Assembly: GCA_947652925.1 (NCBI GenBank) | Contig: CANTEW010000001.1 | Coordinates: 1-64,000, forward strand | DNA from: an uncultured Lachnospiraceae bacterium | GTDB lineage: Bacteria; Bacillota; Clostridia; Lachnospirales; Lachnospiraceae | DNA: 64,000 nt | Direction: 5' to 3' | Shown here: one piece after another, positions 10,488 through 19,125 of the stretch | Position numbering within the stretch: the first letter of the stretch is position 1 | Layout of the letters: every line of letters starts with the position of its first letter | Made by a program: the position numbers and the translations under genes | Notes under the pieces: generated by a model | Seen by the model: the letters and a program-made list of their open reading frames with translations, nothing else | What the model was told of the DNA's origin: nothing | The model's database searches: none

Positions 10488-10810
10488 ACACATTCCTCCT
10501 TCTTCTGCTGGCCCTCTGCTCCTAACATGGCCTTGGCAAAGCCTGCGTCCAATACCGCGATACTGGCGCGGAACTCTTTGCCGATGACCTTACCCAAAAC
10601 TTCTCTGGTCTCCATAAACAAAATAGGCACTTGGTAATAGCTGCACATATCCTTAAATCTCTTCCTGGTATTCGCCGAAGCATCCTCTGCCACGATCACC
10701 AGATGTCCTTTGCCTGTCTTGACCGCCTTTTCAACAGGAAATCCCCCGCTGGCGATCTTTCCGGCTTTCGCAGCCATCCCAGCCAAAGATAATACTTTAT
10801 TTCTCTTCAA
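10475..10810 (-). CDS. ylxQ: L7Ae-family RNA-binding protein YlxQ
   Basis: Small K-turn-binding protein of the L7Ae/L30e fold, about 111 residues, encoded between rnpM and infB as in most Firmicutes. Motifs are [28 protein letters not shown] and the C-terminal [22 protein letters not shown]. No ATG is available; TTG at 10810 (LKRNKVLSL) fits the family start, with GGGAG upstream. TTG at 10831 is the alternative. It overlaps rnpM at its start and infB at its end, suggesting translational coupling. Confidence 0.88.
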   Translation of the reverse strand: MKRNKVLSLAGMAAKAGKIASGGFPVEKAVKTGKGHLVIVAEDASANTRKRFKDMCSYYQVPILFMETREVLGKVIGKEFRASIAVLDAGFAKAMLGAEGQQKKEECVCQK

Positions 10811-11072
10811 ATCTTTCCCACTCCCTTTCAAGCCCTTCGTAGACCTCTTGCCCGATGCTCATCTGGAAAGAACGCTCCAGAGCTTTATTTTTCCTCGCCT
10901 TTTTCAGACATTGGATATCCCGGCACAGATATGCGCCCCGCCCGTTCTTCTTTCCTGTGGGGTCCATCATCACTCCCCCCTCCGGCGTCCGCAAGATCCT
11001 CAACAAGTCGCGTTTCGGCTTCATCTCCCTGCATCCCACACACTGACGCATAGGGACTTTATTACTCTTCAT
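10797..11072 (-). CDS. rnpM: YlxR-type RNase P modulator (DUF448)
   Basis: 91-residue protein of the YlxR family, reported in Firmicutes to bind the RNA subunit of RNase P and modulate its activity. Sequence shows PMRQCVGCREMKPKRDLLRI with the CxxC pair, DPTGKKNGRGAYLC, and a C-terminal helix. Start 11072 is two bases after the nusA stop; the GGAGGGGG signal lies inside the end of nusA. Confidence 0.93.
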   Translation of the reverse strand: MKSNKVPMRQCVGCREMKPKRDLLRILRTPEGGVMMDPTGKKNGRGAYLCRDIQCLKKARKNKALERSFQMSIGQEVYEGLEREWERFEEK

Positions 11073-11073
11073 C

Positions 11074-12738
11074 TCAAAGATCCCCCTCCTCCAGTTCCAG
11101 AAATGCCAGATCTGCAAAATCTGATTCAGGATCGGACCCTTCGTCGTCCTCGTCCTCATCGTCTTCGAAGTCTTCTCCATCATCCGGATAAAACCCTCCG
11201 ATCTCCTCCTCGATAGAAGACTGTACACGGTCAGTTTCCTGGATCTCTCCTGCATATACGTTTTTCTCTGCTCCCGTGGTGAGTCCGCTTATCTCTGCGT
11301 CCTCTCCCTCCGGCTCTCCGCTTTCTGTCTGCTGCTCTTCTCCTGCCTCTGCGCTCTCTCCCTTGGGCTCTCCGCCTTCTGTCTGCCGCTCTTCTCCTGT
11401 CTCTGTACTCTCTCCCTCGGGCTCTTCCCCTTCTGTCTGCTGCTCTTCTCCTGTCTCTGCGCTCTCCTCTCCGATCTCCGACCCGTCTGTCTGCTGGACG
11501 TCTCCTGTCCCTGCGCTCTCTTCTAGATCCTCTGTCTCTTCCTCTCCTGCCAGAGATGCCATCTCAATATCCTCTGTATCCTGGGACTCTCCTGGCTCAT
11601 CCAGATCTTCTATCTCTTCTTCTATCCCGCCGGCAGCGATCTCTTCGCCTATCTCGTCGTAAACTTCTTCTTCCTCGTCTTCATAATCATACAATTCACC
11701 GGATTCTCTCGCCTGCGTCTCGCTCTTTATGTCGATCTTAAATCCTGTCAGATGGGCAGCCAGACGGGCATTCTGCCCTTCCCGCCCGATAGCCAGTGAT
11801 AACTGATAATCCGGCACCACCACCAGCGCTGTCTTCTCGTCCGGGTCTGCATATACAGCGATGACCTTGGCGGGACTGAGCGCATTTTCGATCAGGAGCG
11901 CCGGATTCTCGCTCCAGTTGATGATATCGATCTTCTCACCTCTGAGCTCATCCACGATGGCATTGACCCTGGCGCCATTCATCCCCACACAGGCCCCCAC
12001 CGGATCCACATCCGGATCGTTGGACCAGACAGCGATTTTACTCCTGGACCCTGCTTCCCGGGCGATACTCTTGATCTCTACGATACCCTCTTTGACCTCT
12101 GTCACTTCTGATTCAAATAGACGCTTCACCAATTCTGGATGTGTCCTGGAGACTAATATCTTCGGACCCTTGGTGGTATCCTTCACCGCCACGATATACA
12201 CTTTGATGCGCTCTGTAGGTGTAAAACGCTCCCCTTTTATCTGCTCACCCTCTGTCAGGATCGCATCCACTTTTCCCAGGTTCACACTGACATGTTTTCC
12301 AAAATAACGCTGCACGATCCCGGTGACCACATCCTTCTCTTTGCTGTAATACTGGTCAAAAAGGACTTTCCTTTCCTCTTCTCTGATCTTCTGGAGGATG
12401 ACATTTTTCGCATTCTGGGTAGCGATCCTCCCAAATTCTTTGGATTTTATCTCTACCCGGACAATGTCGCCCAACTGGACTCTTCCATTTCGCTTCTGGG
12501 CATCACCGAGGGAGATCTCCATCACCGGATCCTCTACCTGCTCCACCACTTCTTTTTCAGCATATACCTTGAAATCGCATGTTTCCGGGTTGATATGCAC
12601 AGACACGTTGTCTGCTTTGCCGAAATGGTTTTTGCAGGCCAAGAGCAGTGACTGTTCTATAGCCCCCAGCAATGTATCTTTGCTGATATCTTTCTCTTTT
12701 TCCAGAATATCCAACGCTTCCATTAGCTCCATGTTCAT
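11074..12738 (-). CDS. nusA: Transcription factor NusA with long acidic C-terminal tail
   Basis: Binds RNA polymerase and controls pausing, termination and antitermination. Residues 1 to about 345 are a normal Firmicutes NusA: N-terminal domain, S1 domain (GIVQRYFGKHVSVNLG) and two KH domains (DPVGACVGMNGARV, LAIGREGQNARLAA). The protein then continues for about 200 residues of Glu/Asp/Gly/Ser/Thr-rich sequence to 554. This tail holds about three copies of an 18-residue unit like GESAETGEEQQTEGEEPE and ends in a DDEDEDDEG-type run. Usual Firmicutes NusA proteins lack it. Downstream of rimP in the classical operon. Confidence 0.95.
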   Translation of the reverse strand: MNMELMEALDILEKEKDISKDTLLGAIEQSLLLACKNHFGKADNVSVHINPETCDFKVYAEKEVVEQVEDPVMEISLGDAQKRNGRVQLGDIVRVEIKSKEFGRIATQNAKNVILQKIREEERKVLFDQYYSKEKDVVTGIVQRYFGKHVSVNLGKVDAILTEGEQIKGERFTPTERIKVYIVAVKDTTKGPKILVSRTHPELVKRLFESEVTEVKEGIVEIKSIAREAGSRSKIAVWSNDPDVDPVGACVGMNGARVNAIVDELRGEKIDIINWSENPALLIENALSPAKVIAVYADPDEKTALVVVPDYQLSLAIGREGQNARLAAHLTGFKIDIKSETQARESGELYDYEDEEEEVYDEIGEEIAAGGIEEEIEDLDEPGESQDTEDIEMASLAGEEETEDLEESAGTGDVQQTDGSEIGEESAETGEEQQTEGEEPEGESTETGEERQTEGGEPKGESAEAGEEQQTESGEPEGEDAEISGLTTGAEKNVYAGEIQETDRVQSSIEEEIGGFYPDDGEDFEDDEDEDDEGSDPESDFADLAFLELEEGDL

Positions 12739-12757
12739 TTTTCCATTCTCCTCCTTA

Positions 12758-13225
12758 TTAAAGATCCAGAGCCAGACGGATCAATGCGATATCTTTTTTC
12801 AAAAATCCTATCTGGCGGTGGCCATCCCCTTCTATGGTCACACTGTTATCATCATATGCGCACAAAATCCCATAAAATTCTTTCTCTTTTTCTACAGGGC
12901 GGTAAGTCCGTATCTCCACTTTCTTCCCCAGACTCCGCTTGAGATCTTTCTCCTTTTTCAACGGACGGTCAAGTCCAGGAGAACTCACCTCCATGATATA
13001 ACTGTCCTCGATAAAATCTTCCTGATCCAGTCTATCGCTGAACAGCCTGCTGACCGCCTCGCAGTCGTCTACTGTGATCCCGCCCGGTTTATCGATATAA
13101 CTGCGCAGGTACCAGTTCCCCGCCTCTTTGACATATTCTACATCCACCAATTCAAAATCCATCTCGTTCAAGATGGGCGCCAATAATCCTGTCGCTCTCT
13201 GTTCATATATCTCGTGTTTGCTCAT
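12758..13225 (-). CDS. rimP: Ribosome maturation factor RimP
   Basis: Assists 30S subunit maturation. The 155-residue protein has the two-domain family pattern: FELVDVEYVKEAGNWYLRSY, IDKPGGITVDDCEAVSR, EVSSPGLDRPLK and a C-terminal SH3-like part. First gene of the operon, about 120 bases downstream of a strong promoter. The downstream gene nusA starts 20 bases after its stop. Confidence 0.96.
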   Translation of the reverse strand: MSKHEIYEQRATGLLAPILNEMDFELVDVEYVKEAGNWYLRSYIDKPGGITVDDCEAVSRLFSDRLDQEDFIEDSYIMEVSSPGLDRPLKKEKDLKRSLGKKVEIRTYRPVEKEKEFYGILCAYDDNSVTIEGDGHRQIGFLKKDIALIRLALDL

Positions 13226-13290
13226 CTATATCCACCGCCTTTACACAGGAAAAAATGTCCCGGCAGGCATATTTTCCCTAAACACGTGAT

Positions 13291-13314
13291 AAGAGTGGAC
13301 CGAAGTCCACTCTT
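13291..13314 (-). promoter_or_regulatory. UUCG-capped hairpin in the rimP operon leader
   Basis: Perfect 10-bp stem AAGAGTGGAC / GTCCACTCTT with loop TTCG in the transcribed direction, closed by C-G, giving the hyperstable C(UUCG)G tetraloop. It lies about 35 bases downstream of the predicted -10 box and about 65 upstream of rimP. The sequence after it is not U-rich, so a simple terminator is unlikely; a leader that stabilises or regulates the transcript is more plausible. Confidence 0.6.
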
Positions 13315-13345
13315 ACGCACGCCGATATTTATATAGTTCTTTCAT

Positions 13346-13374
13346 ATTATAGATCCGAAACTGACAAAAGTCAA
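13346..13374 (-). promoter_or_regulatory. Sigma-A promoter of the rimP-nusA-infB operon
   Basis: On the minus strand, TTGACT and a perfect TATAAT separated by exactly 17 bases (complements at 13369-13374 and 13346-13351). Correctly placed for transcription of rimP and the genes after it. Confidence 0.85.
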
Positions 13375-13502
13375 CCCCTTAGACACCATTTGATCCCATA
13401 TGGGCAGATCAGGGCGACTTTGACACACCTACCAGATCCCCTGGGTTCTATGGGACCGCCGCATCCCAGTCCCTTTTACACTTTTTACTGCATCGTCTTT
13501 CT

Positions 13503-16403
13503 TTATCTTTTGATCTTCACGGATCTTACGCCGGTAGACCAGGCACTGTAATACTTCACGCCGCCTACCGTCTTATATGTACGGATCCGCACATAGTAGG
13601 TCTTTCTTTTCGCAAATCCAGTATAGGTCTTTCCCGTCTTGGCCTTGCCTGCGATCGTCTTCGTTCTGGCACCGGAAAACCTGCGGTCAGTCGCATATTG
13701 GATCTGATATCCGGAGACCTGGGTGTTCTTTTTCCACTTGATGGATACTTTCCTGCCCCGCAGATTCCTGAGTTTCGATATAGTGGTCCCTGCAGGATCT
13801 ATCCTGACCGTGATCTTAAAAGATGTGGACTGATGATCAGCACCCGATGCCTTTGCCGTGATGATCGCTCTCCCAACAAAATTTTTTGCGACTGTGACCT
13901 TGCCGTTCTTATCAACCTTGACATTCCGGTCATCAGACTGGAATGTGAGCCTGCCGCCTGTTGCCCGTACATTTAATCTGAATGTCTGAGCAGACTTTTT
14001 TGCCGTCTTATGATATCCCGCCGTCGCTGTTATCTTATTTTTCGCTTTCTGGATCTGGAATCTTTCCGTCAGAGTCCCCGTATATCCCGCTTTTCCGGTC
14101 ACGGTCACCGTTGCCGTCCCCGCATGGATATTGCTGCTGTATGCCACATCATAAAAAGAAGGCGGCAGGACCATCTCCTCATTTTTTACCATGACAGCCG
14201 GTCTCTTTTCCGTACCGTCATAAACAAACTCATCTACCTCCAGTTGGATCCAGAGACCATCCAGCGTCTGTTCCTGCCCTTCTTCCAGTCTATCAATAAG
14301 CTCTATATTTTTTCTTTCCTCACATTTTCTGCAGTGGATCGATCTTTGTCCCTCGCTCTCTGCTGTCGCCGGGATATCCACTGTATACGTTGCCTCCCAA
14401 TCATGACCGGTCGCTGGGATCGTCTGCTGTTCTTCTATCACTACGCCGCATTCACCGCAGTGGCTTCCCCTTGTCTTTCCATCTTTTGTACAGGTCGCTG
14501 GGACAGCCTCATCCTTTTCAGGAGTATGCTCATGTTCTTGATCTAACCGGGGGATATTCTGGATATCCTTTCTTGCCTCACATTTTCTGCAATGGATAGA
14601 TTTTTCCCCATCCTTTTCTGTCGTCGCCGGGATATCAACTACGTATGTTTCTTTCCAGTCATGGCCGGTCGCTGGGATCGTCTGCTGTTCTATTATATCG
14701 GCTCCACACACACTGCATCGGCTCCCCTCCGTTTTTCCACTCTCTGTACAAGTCGCCGGGACAGCCTCAACCTTTATGATCGTATGTGTATGTTCCTCTG
14801 TCCACTGGGCATACAACGTGAGCGTCTCCCCGCTGAACGCTGGCGTATAACAGATACTCGCACCATTTCCATAAGAGATCCCGGATCCGTCCGCTTTTGT
14901 ATTCCATCCGCTAAAAACCCTGCCGGCTTTTATAAACTGATCATCCGGTAATACATATTCTCGGCCGGACTCATACCATCCCACATCCTCCATGCTCCCA
15001 CTATCCGCGCCGTTCCCGTTAAACCGGATACAGTAAACATCTGTCTGCGGCGTGCTGCTGCTCAAGGTCTGCGCAGTAAGGATCTCTCCGGACTCATTTG
15101 GCGTAGCAGCCAAGATATACTCTACTTCTCCTGAACTGAGGATCCGCATCCCATAAATGCTGCCCCTCTCTTTCTGCTCATCCGTCAGCGTGGACAAGAC
15201 CGTCTTTGTGCCTGTCTCCACATCACATTCGTATATGTCTGTACTCCCGGAATAATAAAACTTTCCATCAAAAGCTCCTGTCCCGACATAGGTTCCCTGC
15301 CAGTATCCCGTCCCGCCAATGACCGGCCAGATATCTTTGATCTCCTGGAGTGTACTCTCCACAGTAAGATCTGTGCCGTCATATGTATATCTGCAGATAC
15401 TGTTATCGCCGTCAAACCCGTACCAATGACCGAAAATATACTCAAACCCCACATCTACCTTATTCCAGAAATGATCATCATACCGTGTTTCCGATGCCGC
15501 CGTCTCTTCCACACCGCCAGATATCACCCAGTCATCTGCTTCCAGATGTCCGCCGTCTTCCGACTTAAAATAAGCTGTACTCTTCATAAAATACTGATGG
15601 CGCGCCCGTCCCAATCGGTCTGCTATGGGATCGTTCCAGGTCACGTCCACATGATAATAAACATCCCCCAGTTTTACCATATTCCACGCATGGTCAAGTG
15701 ACCCGCTGGTCACCATTTCACAGGACAGGCCCAATCTCCCCGCTAACTCCAGAAATGCGAGCGCATAGCCCTGGCAGACGGCTGTCTTACCTACCAGCGC
15801 GTCATAAGCTGTATATTTAGAATAACTCGTATCGTACCTGCAGTCACGCGCCAGCTGGTCATTGATATAGAGCGCCTTCTCCATATCGCTCCAGGAAAGG
15901 TCCGCACCTTTCACAAGATCCGCCACCGCTCTGTCGTAAGCCTCCAGCATCGGCGCTGCCTCACTGCTATCCATACTATATTTGATGAGCAATGTCTCTA
16001 CATATGGTCCGCTCATATAGCAAGAATAAGTACTCCCAACATAAAAATACCTTGGATGCTCATTTACCGTAGCAAAATAGATGCTCCGCAATCCTTCAGG
16101 TGTTATCTGATAAGAAGAAAGATCACAGGTCTCTGCAAAAGAATCCCACGCCGCTATGATCGCCTCTTCAGCCTGCTGCAGGTTTCCTGTATCCTCTCCG
16201 GGAGCCTGCGCCCTCCCTCCTGATACATCTGCCTCTGGTAAACTCCCGCCTTCCTGGATGATCTCTCCAGACAGATCCACATGTTCTACCCGGACAGCCG
16301 TCTGGTCTTCTGGGACAAGTCCCGCTGCCGCCTGCACATCCAAATGCGGGCCTGTCAGACAAATGCCAATACTAAAAAGCATTGCAAAAAAAGTTTTCTT
16401 CAT
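13503..16403 (-). CDS. Secreted modular protein with transglutaminase-like domain
   Basis: 966 residues, exported (MKKTFFAMLFSIGICLTG signal peptide). Residues about 160-260 are a transglutaminase/protease-like core with the triad Cys210 (TAVCQGYA), His238 (LDHAWN) and Asp253 (VDVTWND). An InlB-type repeat follows (FNGNG...FSGWNTKADGSG...LYAQW), then two copies of a Cys-containing module of about 83 residues with PATC, CxxCG, IPATGHDW and HCRKCE, an MBG/Ig-like region (DGTEKRPAV...AGYTGTLT), and a C-terminal fibronectin-III-like domain (VSIKWKKNTQVSGYQIQYATD). Probably a surface or extracellular peptidase or crosslinker; substrate unknown. It has its own promoter. Confidence 0.85.
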   Translation of the reverse strand: MKKTFFAMLFSIGICLTGPHLDVQAAAGLVPEDQTAVRVEHVDLSGEIIQEGGSLPEADVSGGRAQAPGEDTGNLQQAEEAIIAAWDSFAETCDLSSYQITPEGLRSIYFATVNEHPRYFYVGSTYSCYMSGPYVETLLIKYSMDSSEAAPMLEAYDRAVADLVKGADLSWSDMEKALYINDQLARDCRYDTSYSKYTAYDALVGKTAVCQGYALAFLELAGRLGLSCEMVTSGSLDHAWNMVKLGDVYYHVDVTWNDPIADRLGRARHQYFMKSTAYFKSEDGGHLEADDWVISGGVEETAASETRYDDHFWNKVDVGFEYIFGHWYGFDGDNSICRYTYDGTDLTVESTLQEIKDIWPVIGGTGYWQGTYVGTGAFDGKFYYSGSTDIYECDVETGTKTVLSTLTDEQKERGSIYGMRILSSGEVEYILAATPNESGEILTAQTLSSSTPQTDVYCIRFNGNGADSGSMEDVGWYESGREYVLPDDQFIKAGRVFSGWNTKADGSGISYGNGASICYTPAFSGETLTLYAQWTEEHTHTIIKVEAVPATCTESGKTEGSRCSVCGADIIEQQTIPATGHDWKETYVVDIPATTEKDGEKSIHCRKCEARKDIQNIPRLDQEHEHTPEKDEAVPATCTKDGKTRGSHCGECGVVIEEQQTIPATGHDWEATYTVDIPATAESEGQRSIHCRKCEERKNIELIDRLEEGQEQTLDGLWIQLEVDEFVYDGTEKRPAVMVKNEEMVLPPSFYDVAYSSNIHAGTATVTVTGKAGYTGTLTERFQIQKAKNKITATAGYHKTAKKSAQTFRLNVRATGGRLTFQSDDRNVKVDKNGKVTVAKNFVGRAIITAKASGADHQSTSFKITVRIDPAGTTISKLRNLRGRKVSIKWKKNTQVSGYQIQYATDRRFSGARTKTIAGKAKTGKTYTGFAKRKTYYVRIRTYKTVGGVKYYSAWSTGVRSVKIKR

Positions 16404-16452
16404 TTTCCCACCCTCTCTTACTCAATCTAAAGATACACTATCGTTACATATC

Positions 16453-16481
16453 ATTATATAGGGATCTGTGGATAGATGCAA
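16453..16481 (-). promoter_or_regulatory. Promoter of the transglutaminase-like gene
   Basis: TTGCAT and TATAAT with a 17-base spacer on the minus strand, 50 bases upstream of the start codon, divergent from the degV promoter. Confidence 0.7.
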
Positions 16482-16549
16482 TGTCTGTCAGCAGATATCT
16501 TTTGGCTGGACTGCGGCCCGTATTTCGGTCAAACCTCAGGACAATGGTA

Positions 16550-16578
16550 TTTACTTTTTCCTGTAAAAGAGTTAATAT
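16550..16578 (+). promoter_or_regulatory. Candidate promoter of degV
   Basis: TTTACT and TAATAT separated by 17 bases, about 80 bases before the predicted degV start. Less close to consensus than the other promoters listed. Confidence 0.45.
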
Positions 16579-16657
16579 GGTCACTATGGAAATACAAGCG
16601 ATGGCTGAAAAGCGTGCGCTCAAACAAGAAATCTATGGAAAGAAGGTTTGCAAGATC

Positions 16658-17557
16658 ATGAAAGGATCGTTCCATATCATCAGTGACGGCTCCTGTGACC
16701 TGCCCCCGGAACTGGCACAGGAAAAAGATATCACCGTCGTACCCTTTTATGTATCATTTGATGACGAACATTATCTCAAAGAAAATATAGAGATCGGCAT
16801 CCGGGACTTTTATCAGCAGATGGTGGATAGAAAAGGTGTGTACCCCAAATCTTCCATGCCCTCCATCCAGGATTATGCTGACATCTTCCTCCCCTTTGCA
16901 AAGGCAGGCATCCCTGTGATCTGCATCTGCATCACCACAAAATTCAGCGGCTCCATGCAGTCTGCGCTCAATGCCCGCGCCCTCCTGTTGGAGAGATATC
17001 CCCAGGCTGATATCACTGTCATCGACGCCACCGTCAACACTGTCCTGCAGGGACTATACGTCTTAGAAGCCGTAAGACTGCGCGACAGCGGAGTGAGCTA
17101 TCCCGACGCCGTGGCACGGCTGGAAGAGATCAAACATACCGGGAGGATCTTCTTCACAGTGGGGAACATGGAATATCTAAAACACGGCGGACGGATCGGT
17201 AAAGTAGCCGCCCTCGCCGGCAGTGTCCTGGACATCCGTCCCGTGATCACCCTAAAGCAGGGAGAGATCTTCCCCTCGGGTGTAGACAGAGGGCGCAAAC
17301 GTACTTTAAAGAAAGTCATGGACCTTCTCCTGGACTACCTGCAGGACACCGGCCTGGGGATCGACCGTTATAGCCTTACAGTGGGTTATGGATATGACAT
17401 AGAAGAAGGGACCGCCTTCCGCGACCAGGCGCTGTCCTCCCTGCAGAAAAAAGGATATGATATAAAAGAGATCCCCACCTGCCAGATCGGAGCCACGATC
17501 GGCGTACACACCGGGCCCTATCCGCTGGGCTTTGGGATCATCGAAAAAGCGATATAA
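16658..17557 (+). CDS. DegV family fatty-acid-binding protein
   Basis: 299-residue DegV protein; relatives bind a fatty acid and serve as FakB subunits that present it to the kinase FakA. Motifs: ISDGSCDLPPEL at the start, STMPSIQDY-like SSMPSIQDY, TTKFSGSMQSALNA, and GRIGKVAALAGSVLDIRPVI. The open frame extends far upstream, but ATG 16658 fits the family start. No fakA is nearby. A response regulator begins 20 bases downstream, so the three genes may be cotranscribed. Confidence 0.88.
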   Translation: MKGSFHIISDGSCDLPPELAQEKDITVVPFYVSFDDEHYLKENIEIGIRDFYQQMVDRKGVYPKSSMPSIQDYADIFLPFAKAGIPVICICITTKFSGSMQSALNARALLLERYPQADITVIDATVNTVLQGLYVLEAVRLRDSGVSYPDAVARLEEIKHTGRIFFTVGNMEYLKHGGRIGKVAALAGSVLDIRPVITLKQGEIFPSGVDRGRKRTLKKVMDLLLDYLQDTGLGIDRYSLTVGYGYDIEEGTAFRDQALSSLQKKGYDIKEIPTCQIGATIGVHTGPYPLGFGIIEKAI

Positions 17558-17576
17558 CGAGGGGGCATGTCCATCT

Positions 17577-18284
17577 ATGAAAAGAACATCCCCTCCAGAA
17601 AGATATCAGATACTGATCGTTGAAGACGATGAAGGCCTGAACCAAGGCATCGCGCTGGCCCTCCGTGAAGAAGGGATCCATTTCCACCCGGCCTACTCTC
17701 TCTCCCAGGCCCGCAAGATCTGGAAAGAAGAAAGGATCGATCTGGTCATCCTGGACGTCAACCTGCCCGACGGCAGCGGCTGCGACCTGCTACGTGAGAT
17801 CCGCCGGGGATCGGAGACCCCTGTCTTGATGCTGACAGCAAACGACCTGGAGACAGACCAGGTGACAGGTTTTTCCCTGGGCGCCGACGACTATATCACC
17901 AAACCTTTCAGCCTGATGGTCCTGCGGGCTCGGGTGGAGCGGACGAGAAAAAGGATGCAGGGCCAGGCAGTCTCTTCCGATCACCAGGATGAGCGGTATC
18001 ATTTCCGTTTTGAAGATATGATCTTTCTGGTGGACGGCGAAGAAGTCATCCTGAGCAAGACAGAACAGAAACTGCTGCGCCTATTCACAAAGCACCCCGG
18101 ACAGATCCTGTCCAGGAGCCGGCTGGCAGAGACAGTGTGGCCAGACGGCGCAGACTATGTGGACGAGAACGCCCTCTCCGTGGCTGTGAACCGCCTCCGC
18201 CACAAATTAGGCGGAAAAGAAAAGACATGCCCCATCCAGACTGTCTATGGACTGGGGTATGTATGGGGAAAAAAGAATGTTTGA
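17577..18284 (+). CDS. OmpR-type response regulator
   Basis: 235 residues. Receiver domain with the acidic pocket VEDDE and phosphoacceptor Asp60 (VILDVNLPDGSG), the switch Thr in LMLTAND, and Lys in ITKPF. The winged-helix output domain ends with VDENALSVAVNRLRHKLGG and TVYGLGYVW. ATG 17577 fits the family start. Its stop overlaps the histidine kinase start, so the pair is translationally coupled. Target genes unknown; no adjacent transporter hints at a signal. Confidence 0.92.
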   Translation: MKRTSPPERYQILIVEDDEGLNQGIALALREEGIHFHPAYSLSQARKIWKEERIDLVILDVNLPDGSGCDLLREIRRGSETPVLMLTANDLETDQVTGFSLGADDYITKPFSLMVLRARVERTRKRMQGQAVSSDHQDERYHFRFEDMIFLVDGEEVILSKTEQKLLRLFTKHPGQILSRSRLAETVWPDGADYVDENALSVAVNRLRHKLGGKEKTCPIQTVYGLGYVWGKKNV

Positions 18285-19125
18285 GACCCGTACCGGAAAG
18301 ACCCTGCGGCGGCTGGATGCGATGCTGGACGCCGCCATCAACGGGACTTTTCAGGAGAGTACATTTGATGAAACAGAACTGTCCCGCCTGGAAGCCCGCT
18401 GGAAGCAATATCTTTCCCTCTCAGAAAGATCCCTGGCACAGGCACGACAAGAGCGGGAAGATCTGAAAAAGCTCGTCTCCGATATCTCCCACCAGACAAA
18501 GACCTCCCTCAGCAACATCCTCCTGTATGCAGAACTCATGGAAGACCAGGCTGAAAACGGGGACAGCAAAAAACTGGCCCGACAGATCCTGACCCAGACA
18601 AAAAAACTAGAATTCCTCATACAGGCTCTGATCAAAATGTCCCGCCTGGAGACAGACGTCCTAGAAGTCATGCCTGTACGACAGCCCATCCATCTATCCG
18701 TAGAACGGGCGGTGGAAGAAATGCTCCCCAAAGCCGGGGATAAACAAATACAGATCCTATGCAGCCTGCCGAAAAATGCAGAAGCCGTATACGACCTGAA
18801 ATGGACAGCCGAAGCCCTGGGCAATATCCTGGACAACGCCGTCAAATATTCTCCCGAAGGGAGTACGATCACTGTAGAGGGAAAAAGCTTCGAACTCTAC
18901 ACCTGTATCACTGTGACAGACCAGGGGATCGGGATCCCTAGATCCGAGAGAGCACAGATCTTCGGACGCTTTTACAGGAGCCCGCAGGTACAGCAGGAGG
19001 ACGGGATCGGGATCGGACTCTACCTGGCCCGTGAGATCTTGCGCAAAGAAAACGGCTATATCAAAGTCCATTCCCAGGAAGGGGCGGGGAGCAGCTTCAG
19101 TCTCTATCTCCCGAAAAAAATCTGA
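18277..19125 (+). CDS. Soluble sensor histidine kinase without membrane segments
   Basis: 282 residues. Dimerisation and H box with phosphoacceptor His72 (VSDISHQTKTSLSN), N box NILDNAVKYSP, G1 DQGIGIP and G2 GIGIGLYLAR. Before the H box there is only a charged helical stretch of about 65 residues, with no transmembrane helices or PAS/GAF domain. Either the kinase is cytosolic and senses through a partner, or it lost its sensor. The 3' end overlaps truA by 29 bases on the opposite strand. Confidence 0.9.
   Translation: MFETRTGKTLRRLDAMLDAAINGTFQESTFDETELSRLEARWKQYLSLSERSLAQARQEREDLKKLVSDISHQTKTSLSNILLYAELMEDQAENGDSKKLARQILTQTKKLEFLIQALIKMSRLETDVLEVMPVRQPIHLSVERAVEEMLPKAGDKQIQILCSLPKNAEAVYDLKWTAEALGNILDNAVKYSPEGSTITVEGKSFELYTCITVTDQGIGIPRSERAQIFGRFYRSPQVQQEDGIGIGLYLAREILRKENGYIKVHSQEGAGSSFSLYLPKKI

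Noticed and set aside
11276..11662. Plus-strand Ser/Pro-rich frame
   Set aside because: It is the antisense reading of the acidic repeat tail of NusA.
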